Of a stretch of 64,000 nucleotides of DNA, positions 57,421-64,000 are shown in pieces. A model generated the notes under the pieces. The model saw only the letters and a program-made list of their open reading frames with translations. It had not been told where the DNA came from and did not search any database. The stretch is taken from contig NC_067203.1 of the NCBI RefSeq assembly GCF_026262505.1, positions 23,479,411-23,543,410 on the forward strand, in the 5' to 3' direction. This DNA comes from Trichomonas vaginalis G3 (Eukaryota > Parabasalia > Trichomonadida > Trichomonadidae). Position 1 is the stretch's first letter. The number at the start of each line of letters is the position of its first letter. The translations under genes were made by a program, and so were the position numbers.

Positions 57421-57445
57421 TGCAGGTGAGACAAAAGAATATTAT

Positions 57446-58576
57446 ATGATGTTCCATGACAACGAGAAGTACCAACCACCTTATCTTACAGTTAACAAAA
57501 ATGTCTTGAAGAAGGAGTACTCAAATAAAGAAAAGATCCATGCAGAGTTTACCTATCAAAAGAACGAAGCAAAATCTCTTCCAGTAACAGGTGCAGCTAA
57601 AATATTCCAAGTAGGAGCTAAAGTACCATTAAAATCTGAAACATTTAAGAATGCAGAAAATAATGGAGATATTAAAGTAGATTTAGATCCAGTTCCTCCA
57701 GGAGATTATGTTCTTGTACTTTCTGCAGAATATGGTTCAGAATATGATCAAAGTAATGAATACAGACATTACTTCACAGTTCCAGCCAATAAAAAGCCAA
57801 TTGTAGAAATGGTAGATCAAGGTTATGAATATTACATTCCAAATACTGATGTCACATTCAAGGCCAAAATAACCGATCAAGACAAGGATGATACAAAGTT
57901 CACCACTCAAGTATTCTTCGATGGCAAGGTTGTTCAAGAAATCAATGATCTCCAAAATTCTGAAGATGTTAAGACATTTTCTTTCAAGATCCCACCAAGA
58001 ACAAAGGCATATACATATGATGTCAAGCTTGTTGTCAGCGATGGAAAGGATTCAACAGAACACGAATTCAAGATCAAATTCAAGAGCAACTCCAAGCTCA
58101 GTGTCAGCTATGAATTGAAGGAAGAATTGACAGCTTACAACCCAGGTGACAAAGTTGAATTAACAGCTGTTGTCGTTGACCCAGACGTCAACTTTGACTC
58201 CAAGTTCACAATCTCAGTTCTTTATGGCGATACTCAGAAGCTCAAGGAAGAGAAGAAGAACGAAAATGGTATCATCAGAGTTCCAATCACAATCGAAATC
58301 CCAGCTGACGAAAAGTCTACTGCTGTCGATGTCAAGATCAAGGTTCAGAGCCAGAACGAACTTGATTGGATTGGATTAACTCTTAATATTAACCAGCCAC
58401 AGCCAAATCAAGAAGGTGGTGATGGATCTGGTGGAGCTGATAAGGCTGAAGGAAAAGATACAAAGGTAGATAATAAGAATAATAACAAGGCATTAATTGC
58501 AGTACTTGTCGTTCTCATTGTCTGCTGCGTTGCGGTAGTTGCTTTTATTTTCTATATTCTCATCAAGATGAAATAA
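57446..58576 (+). CDS. Surface membrane protein with Ig-like repeats, 5' end lost
   Basis: 376 residues from the first ATG, but the frame is open and protein-like for about eight codons before it (GETKEYY) up to the minisatellite, so the true start and signal peptide are missing. The visible part is beta-sandwich-like in three or so tandem modules of about 90 residues, with NKKPIVEMVDQGYEYYIPNT, KLSVSYELKEELTAYNPGDK and DKVELTAVVVDPDVNFDS as module starts. It is followed by a Gly/Asp/Asn-rich stalk, one membrane helix (ALIAVLVVLIVCCVAVVAFI) and a three-residue cytosolic tail (KMK). It is probably a cell-surface protein; adhesion is a guess. It is either a gene cut by the element or an assembly join. 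Confidence 0.75.
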   Translation: MMFHDNEKYQPPYLTVNKNVLKKEYSNKEKIHAEFTYQKNEAKSLPVTGAAKIFQVGAKVPLKSETFKNAENNGDIKVDLDPVPPGDYVLVLSAEYGSEYDQSNEYRHYFTVPANKKPIVEMVDQGYEYYIPNTDVTFKAKITDQDKDDTKFTTQVFFDGKVVQEINDLQNSEDVKTFSFKIPPRTKAYTYDVKLVVSDGKDSTEHEFKIKFKSNSKLSVSYELKEELTAYNPGDKVELTAVVVDPDVNFDSKFTISVLYGDTQKLKEEKKNENGIIRVPITIEIPADEKSTAVDVKIKVQSQNELDWIGLTLNINQPQPNQEGGDGSGGADKAEGKDTKVDNKNNNKALIAVLVVLIVCCVAVVAFIFYILIKMK

Positions 58577-59062
58577 GAAAGCAATTTAGTTATTTTATTT
58601 TAGTAAAAAATTATTTTTTACAGCAAATTTCCTCTTATTTTTATAATATGTTTGAAGTGTATATGATAGTATTTATGGGTTTATTATTCAAAATTTTTTG
58701 ATGATAAGATTTCGAAGGATTTTCATGTCAAACATAGTTCGGTTGACTTATACAACATGAGAGTAAGACAGAAATCAAAAGGATGGAGCTTCATGAATCT
58801 TGTTAACGAAATTAGACTGAATCTTACTATTTAGTGTAATCATATTGAGTAAGTAACATATTTACACATTAATTTGAGACAAATATTTGCCTCATTTCCT
58901 GAGTTTCTGAATCAGCAAATTGAAATTTATGTCACTTTTAATTACAGTTCAATTCTAATTAATGAGTTTTTCTTACTTATTAAACTTCAAATAAGAAAAA
59001 TGTTCACTGTTATTGAATTTTTTGAATTCCTATCAATATTTTCAATACTCAAGAATTTGTGA
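58577..59062. other. AT-rich spacer
   Basis: No gene or RNA recognised; short TCAATA words precede the next start. Confidence 0.5.
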
Positions 59063-61126
59063 ATGCGTCGCGCTGTACGTCCAACAACAACAGCTACAGC
59101 CAATAGGCGTATGCAACTATCTTCAACAGAACTAGTAATGCCACAATCACGATCATCAAGTCGATCATCTTTGCCTGTTACTGAAAACAATAAACACCCT
59201 TTGTTCTTGCAGATGTGGGAAGCATTTGAATCATCGTCAGTTGAACTTATTGAAAATAACGCAAATCTGTTCGATAATATTGATAAATTGAAGATTTTGT
59301 TATCAAAATCTTCAACATCCTTCAGAACATTCTTTCAAACAGTAGCACGGCTATACGGAAACATATTTACGTTGAATAAAACCAGAAAACAAAGTCTTGT
59401 CACTGGATATTCATCAATACGATCATCATATACTCCATTTAGTACTAATTGGTCCAATTTCACACAATATATGGAGCAACAATATGTTTCTATATACAGG
59501 CAAGTCAGTGCAGAGCTTAATAATCATATTAATCCAATGATATCTTTTTTATCCCAAAGTATCAATCAGTTTAACGATGTTACAACCAATCTTGTTACTT
59601 TGTTTTCTGAAATCAAGAAATCTTTCGAACTTATCTTCCAAAACCAAAAGTTTCTGCATCAAGGAAGTCAAAATTTTGCAGAAGTTTTAAATAACATTTC
59701 GATTATGCTTTCTGCAGTAGAAGACATACAATTGGAGCAAAGGAATAACTTAATTAATACAATAAGCTACTTATTTAGGACTTCTTACGCTTTTTGCATG
59801 AATTATATTTCATTTTTGACATCTAAGAACCAATTTCAAGAAATTTTGGATGAATATGTAAGCAGATTGGATTTACAGGTAGATACATCAAGATCTTTAC
59901 CTCTTTCTTCAATACATGAGGCGAAAAATGAAATTTCATCAAATGAAGTGAAATATCTCGGTGGAAATACATTTGATGAGATCATTGAGAGTGGTAAGAA
60001 GGTTATAGGATTGAATAACCCTTCAAACAAACTCTTTTTTGATGATTTACAGAAAATTTCTTCCGAATTTCGAAAAATCATCAAACAAAATGCGAAATTC
60101 AGAGAGATTTTCAAGTTTTTGTTCAATAAAGAGTATATATCTGATGAAGAAGCTGTTGCATTTAGAGAAACCATAAAAAAATCAGAATATAACGAAAATC
60201 AAATCCAAAATCTCGAAAAACAGATCCAAGAATTGAAAGTTCAGGTAGAAACTATTAATAATCCTCCAAATTCCCAAAATTTACCAAAAAATTCTGAAAA
60301 TACCAAAAAATACCAAGATCAAAACGAAGAAAGCGATGGATTAATGATTACTCAATGTAATTCTGTTCTTAACCAGCTCCTATTCGGTGATAATCAAGAG
60401 AATTATCTTGATAATTTTGATTTTTTGTCAGAAAAGGTGATTTCATTTAGAAATGACTTAGTTAAGATATCTAGTTCTGATAATAACACTTCATTTGATC
60501 GAATTTTAGTTATTCTCAAAGAAAAAATTGAGATATTTAATAATTCAGAAAAAAATCCAAATGAAACACAAGAATCTGGTGGGAACCATAATGACCCAAG
60601 TAAAGACAAGGAATCTTCATCAGAAATACAGATTCAAGTTAAAAAAGATTTTTCAAGGCTAAAAAATTCAATAATTACGATGTTAAAGGATGCAAAGAAG
60701 CCAATAACACAGAACTCATCCATCAATGACATAATAGAGAGTCTTTCTCAAGTTTTTAAATCAAATGAAACAGAATATTCCCAAGAATACCTGAATAAAA
60801 CGTTTTCAACTGTTCTAAGTATGGTAAATGTCAGTTCCAAAGTTGTTCCTTCCATGTATTTACCAGAAATATGTTACTTTTTCATGTTAATGTTCCAATC
60901 CATAAATTACTTGAATAAATTCACATCAGACATGGATGAAATCTTCGACAAGTTCGAGTTCAACATGCCTGAAAGAGATTCAGAAGAATTCAACCATTTG
61001 AAACACTGTTCTTCTCTTCTTTCGAAACATTTGAACGAAATTGAACCTTCCCAAATGCATTCTTCTGTTTTCCACTCTGTAAGTAGATTCATTATTCTTA
61101 TACAGTCTCTTGTTTCTCATTTGTAA
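59063..61126 (+). CDS. Unrecognised 687-aa helical protein
   Basis: 687-aa protein. The N-terminus is Ser/Thr/Arg-rich and basic (MRRAVRPTTTATANRRMQLS). From about 50 to 360 it is largely helical with Asn/Gln/Ser-rich loops. About 375-410 is a coiled coil (NQIQNLEKQIQELKVQVETI), about 410-435 and 500-530 are low-complexity, and the C-terminal ~150 residues are helical again. No catalytic motif, membrane helix or signal peptide is seen. Layout suggests a structural or tethering protein. The gene is clean and probably real, but function is unknown. Confidence 0.65.
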   Translation: MRRAVRPTTTATANRRMQLSSTELVMPQSRSSSRSSLPVTENNKHPLFLQMWEAFESSSVELIENNANLFDNIDKLKILLSKSSTSFRTFFQTVARLYGNIFTLNKTRKQSLVTGYSSIRSSYTPFSTNWSNFTQYMEQQYVSIYRQVSAELNNHINPMISFLSQSINQFNDVTTNLVTLFSEIKKSFELIFQNQKFLHQGSQNFAEVLNNISIMLSAVEDIQLEQRNNLINTISYLFRTSYAFCMNYISFLTSKNQFQEILDEYVSRLDLQVDTSRSLPLSSIHEAKNEISSNEVKYLGGNTFDEIIESGKKVIGLNNPSNKLFFDDLQKISSEFRKIIKQNAKFREIFKFLFNKEYISDEEAVAFRETIKKSEYNENQIQNLEKQIQELKVQVETINNPPNSQNLPKNSENTKKYQDQNEESDGLMITQCNSVLNQLLFGDNQENYLDNFDFLSEKVISFRNDLVKISSSDNNTSFDRILVILKEKIEIFNNSEKNPNETQESGGNHNDPSKDKESSSEIQIQVKKDFSRLKNSIITMLKDAKKPITQNSSINDIIESLSQVFKSNETEYSQEYLNKTFSTVLSMVNVSSKVVPSMYLPEICYFFMLMFQSINYLNKFTSDMDEIFDKFEFNMPERDSEEFNHLKHCSSLLSKHLNEIEPSQMHSSVFHSVSRFIILIQSLVSHL

Positions 61127-61707
61127 TAAATTGTTGTTTATTTTTTCTGTTTGATTATGATAATTATCTATATTTTTGTTATTTACTTGATCGATGACAG
61201 TAAAATAAGTATATACAGGCTTACTAACATAAAAATAGATATAAAACAAGCACATCTTCGAAATTATTTAAAATTTTTCTCATCTTTCATATATATAGTT
61301 GAGTTTAAGATTGCGATACACGAAAACCAAAATATTGAAGAACAAATCTTCATTTGTCAAATCCAATATTCATATATTATTGATTATCAATAAATAATTT
61401 GAAATATCAGACAGAGATATCAAAACTCCTACATTGTAATAGGTCATTCAATGATAAACTGATAAGTATATAGCAATATAGTAGAGTTATGCATAAATAG
61501 ATCAAGTTTAATCTCAATCACTTTAACATATTTCACAAATACAAAAATTATTGATTATGAGCACAAGTACTCCACATTAGACATTTATATTTCATATAAA
61601 ATAACAATTTTAAGAATTTATAAAATATGAAATGATAAGGTAAAAGTAGTATTTATTAATACATCACAAAATGCAATATATTATCAGACTCTCAATAGAG
61701 GTGTAAT
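61127..61707. other. AT-rich spacer
   Basis: Between two convergent genes; an 80-codon plus-strand frame near 61151 lacks known motifs and looks like chance. Confidence 0.5.
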
Positions 61708-62232
61708 TTATTTTAAGTTTCCGAACAATTCAATGTTTGCGAGAGTGAAACAATTAGAACCAAATGAGTTTTTGCCTGTCATTGTAAATCTAATGATACT
61801 ATATAACCCTGTAGGTTGTACAGTCTTTGAAAATGTTTTATTTGGATTATTTAATTCATCAGTATTTTTAACTTGATCTGCTTCACGATAATCAAGACCA
61901 TTATTAGAAACTTCAACTTTCCAAGATCTGGCATGTGTACTTCCTTTTCCACCTTGAAAAGTTTTAAGTGTATATCCAAATAATTCGACTTTCTTAGTAG
62001 CAAATGTAATTTCAATCCAAGAACTGTCTTCATTTTCTGATGTCCACTCGCTATCACTTGCAGGACCAACAACATCGATTGGATCAACAAAACATCTAAC
62101 CGATTTTGAAGAAACTTTAACTTTGATTTCATTACCAATCTTTCCACCATTTGCCTTTCTTATTGCGGCGAAAATTCCGTTTAATGGCGCCTCTTTTCTC
62201 AGAGGATAAGCAATGGAATTTCCACCACCCAT
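61708..62232 (-). CDS. F5/8-type C (discoidin-like) protein with myristoylation signal
   Basis: 174-aa protein consisting of one galactose-binding-like jelly roll: PLNGIFAAIRKANGGKIGNE near 15-34, then WIEITFATKKVELFGYTLKT, ARSWKVEVSNNGLDYREAD, and the closing IIRFTMTGKNSF, NIELFGNL. In this fold the loop residues bind sugars or partner proteins. The opening MGGGNS has Gly2 and Ser6, a fit to the N-myristoylation signal, so the protein may be tethered to the cytosolic face of a membrane. Similar single-domain or BTB-linked forms are common in trichomonads. Ligand unknown. Confidence 0.8.
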   Translation of the reverse strand: MGGGNSIAYPLRKEAPLNGIFAAIRKANGGKIGNEIKVKVSSKSVRCFVDPIDVVGPASDSEWTSENEDSSWIEITFATKKVELFGYTLKTFQGGKGSTHARSWKVEVSNNGLDYREADQVKNTDELNNPNKTFSKTVQPTGLYSIIRFTMTGKNSFGSNCFTLANIELFGNLK

Positions 62233-62739
62233 TTTTTGATAAAGAGATCAGAAATCTCACCTCCTTTCTGATCAATCTGATCTATAACTAGACACCACAT
62301 TAAAGCATTGCTTCTATTGGCTGATTAGCTATAGTTCAAGTAGAATCAATGAAAAACATATCTATGTTTCGATAATTTAATTTTGGAAATCTGATTACGC
62401 TAATTACTTATGCTTCTATTATCTATATTTCATCTGGATATACCATATCTATTTGAGTAAATCCAATAAATCAATTATTTCACAGATATATTTTTTATTA
62501 TTTTTATTATTGCTCAAATAATCAGGGAAACATCAATAAATATGCATAGGGTAATTCATTGTTAATGAGTTTTATTGGATTTATATTGAATCCAAATTTT
62601 TAATAATTTTTTATCATATAAATCGTTATATTTGTATGGACAATTAAGGTGTAAATCAGGAACAGATGAATTTTGTATTAAATCAACATCCGATGTAAGA
62701 ACATAATTTTTTTTTCTGAAAATTAACGCCGCACTTTAC
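62233..62739. other. AT-rich divergent promoter region
   Basis: Between two divergent genes; nothing recognised except an initiator-like GCACTTTAC just before the start at 62740. Confidence 0.5.
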
Positions 62740-63189
62740 ATGTCAACGGGAGATCTCGTTCCTAAGCAAGAAGATATTGATGAAATGACGAAACAAGTTG
62801 TTGTTCAGAATGGTGGACACAACTATTTATATGCTGAATACCTTAGAATGACTGCAAATCTCGCATCAGAAAGTGATGAAACGTTTTTAAATCATTTTCA
62901 GCCAAATATTAACTACGACAAGTCTGATATTATTGAAGCACTCAAATACGTTATGGCATATCTTAAAGCAAACAAAATGAAAGAAACATTAAATACTCTC
63001 CGCATAGAATATCCAGATGCACCAACAAAGACAGGTTATAGTACAAGATCTGAAGTAGCTAAATCTTGGGATCATTTAAACGAAACAATTAGAACTAATA
63101 AGAGAAAGTCTCTCGACAAGAAAGTCAGACAATTCAGCGAAGAAATCGGTTTACCAGTACAAAAGCACTCAAGAAAGCCAACTCATTAA
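62740..63189 (+). CDS. Small LisH-like helical protein, 149 aa
   Basis: 149-aa helical protein. Residues about 65-90 (DIIEALKYVMAYLKANKMKE, then TLNTLRIEYP) resemble a LisH motif, a short dimerisation helix pair. The C-terminus is basic (RTNKRKSLDKKVRQF). No other motif is found, so LisH is only a suggestion. Confidence 0.55.
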   Translation: MSTGDLVPKQEDIDEMTKQVVVQNGGHNYLYAEYLRMTANLASESDETFLNHFQPNINYDKSDIIEALKYVMAYLKANKMKETLNTLRIEYPDAPTKTGYSTRSEVAKSWDHLNETIRTNKRKSLDKKVRQFSEEIGLPVQKHSRKPTH

Positions 63190-63718
63190 TGTATTAAACA
63201 ATAAAATTATTATTTTCTTTTTTAGTTTAAATTTTCATCAGTCTAGATTAATAATTACAGCCAAATATCCAAAATAAAGGATTTTGCATCATCTATTTCA
63301 ATACATTTGATAAAATATTTTGTGAATTTGATTTTTGAATAATTGTCATATCATGGAGCATGAATCTACATATGATAAGTATGCGAAGTCCAAATTTAGA
63401 TATATAATGTATATAATAAACTCTAATAAAATGCAAATTTAATTTGAATTTGAAATAGTTAAAAATATTCATATCGGAGCTAATCCTATGAATCAAAACT
63501 TATAAATTCAAATGGTGGATGAGATATGTTAACGATTCGAAAGATTTATTGTATTTATTGAGGCATTTTGCGAAAATGTTTAATAGGATAGATTCTAATC
63601 CAGATAAATAAGATATTTCAAAGATCCAAATTATGCAATATTAACAATTGACCACTTATCTTTTATTTTGGTGTAATGATAATTCTGATGTTTACAATGA
63701 GATATATTTTTTTTTTAC
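63190..63718. other. AT-rich spacer
   Basis: No gene or RNA recognised; ends in a 12-base poly-T run before the next start. Confidence 0.5.
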
Positions 63719-64000
63719 ATGAGTTCTGCTACCTGGCACGACCCAGGTACAGACAAGACATTTCACTTTGACGAACATGGAATGTTTGTCAGTGAAGATG
63801 GACTTGGTCCGCAAAAGGGTTTTAAAGATGATGATGAATTCAGCAATTGGGTTCATTCTTACGTTATTGAAGAGATGAAAAAGTTAGGATTAGTTGAGAA
63901 GTGTCATCCTGAGAATGGAGCACCAATTTATCATACGCAAAATGCATTTAACTCTCCAGAAAAACTGTTAATTTTAATTCAAGGCACAGGAAGAGTGCGA
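63719..64000 (+). CDS. Arb2/FAM172-domain protein (start only)
   Basis: The first 94 residues of a gene running off the right edge. HTQNAFNSPEKLLILIQGTG followed by RVR is close to the Arb2 domain signature (strand, GSGRVRAG loop) of FAM172A and fission yeast Arb2, an alpha/beta-hydrolase-like fold linked to Argonaute or histone deacetylase complexes. The preceding part (FHFDEHGMFVSEDG) also fits FAM172. The catalytic region is not in view. A small 7-bp hairpin (tacctgg...ccaggta) lies in codons 4-10. Confidence 0.75.
   Translation, partial: MSSATWHDPGTDKTFHFDEHGMFVSEDGLGPQKGFKDDDEFSNWVHSYVIEEMKKLGLVEKCHPENGAPIYHTQNAFNSPEKLLILIQGTGRVR

Larger units (their letters stand above)
48450..57425. 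mobile_element. Second Maverick-related element, fragmentary
   Basis: Accessory region carrying a Maverick-type helicase, HNH endonuclease, KilA-N remnant, one unit of the Maverick 121-bp repeat, mini-hairpins like those of the first element, and minisatellites. No polymerase, integrase, ATPase or capsid gene is seen and no terminal inverted repeats were found, so it is a fragment or a much-reduced relative, and it is broken. A mariner has inserted into it at 51015-52318. Both limits are approximate. Confidence 0.7.

Noticed and set aside
61151-61393. 80-codon frame between convergent genes
   Set aside because: AT-driven composition (Ile, Tyr, Asn) and no motif.

Overview
The window looks like a trichomonad (parabasalid) protist, most likely Trichomonas vaginalis or a close relative. 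The evidence is: very AT-rich spacers; intronless genes packed on both strands; initiator motifs of the TCAYTTTT type a few bases before several start codons; a DUF3447-like/ankyrin protein typical of this lineage; a Maverick/Polinton element; and a mariner whose 1304 bp length and 28-bp ends fit the T. vaginalis mariner family as I recall it. Species assignment is inference.

Host genes fill 1-9.7 kb: a cohesin SMC3 running off the left edge, a Rab GTPase with an altered switch II, a charged coiled-coil protein and a GT61-like membrane glycosyltransferase. From 33.2 to 46.2 kb come a non-RD protein kinase, an HP1-like chromodomain protein, a CK2 alpha kinase, an acidic repeat protein, an ankyrin protein, a 923-bp MITE-like element, an LCAT-like lipase, a proteasome alpha4-type subunit and an RmlC-type sugar epimerase. 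From 57.4 to 64 kb come a surface membrane protein that has lost its 5' end, an unknown coiled-coil protein, a discoidin-like protein with a myristoylation signal, a small LisH-like protein and the start of an Arb2-domain gene.

9721-31998 is one Maverick/Polinton, bounded by a 6-bp target duplication (attcta) and 818-bp terminal inverted repeats that look identical, so the insertion is probably young. It carries protein-primed DNA polymerase B, integrase, helicase, KilA-N, a phage-tail-fibre-like attachment protein, packaging ATPase, capsid and amphipathic minor virion proteins, plus many small genes. It is fairly complete in content but broken, with of the order of a dozen breaks. Each inverted repeat carries a complete 195-aa gene, and also the promoter and first codons of a different neighbouring gene on each side. 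Non-coding structure inside it includes inverted arrays of a 121-bp repeat around the helicase, a tRNA-like Pol III unit, a long hairpin and a set of GC-rich mini-hairpins with 3-nt loops that recurs in the second element.

47-57.4 kb is a second accessory zone: a 121-bp tandem triplet, a DDE transposase gene with a host-type initiator, then a fragmentary Maverick-related element (helicase, HNH endonuclease, KilA-N remnant) whose helicase is interrupted by a mariner. The zone ends in about 2 kb of 25-bp minisatellite that abuts the truncated surface-protein gene. The most novel-looking signals are the mini-hairpin family, the tRNA-like unit, the inverted-repeat start-codon sharing, and E2F-like sites before both SMC3 and the mariner transposase.
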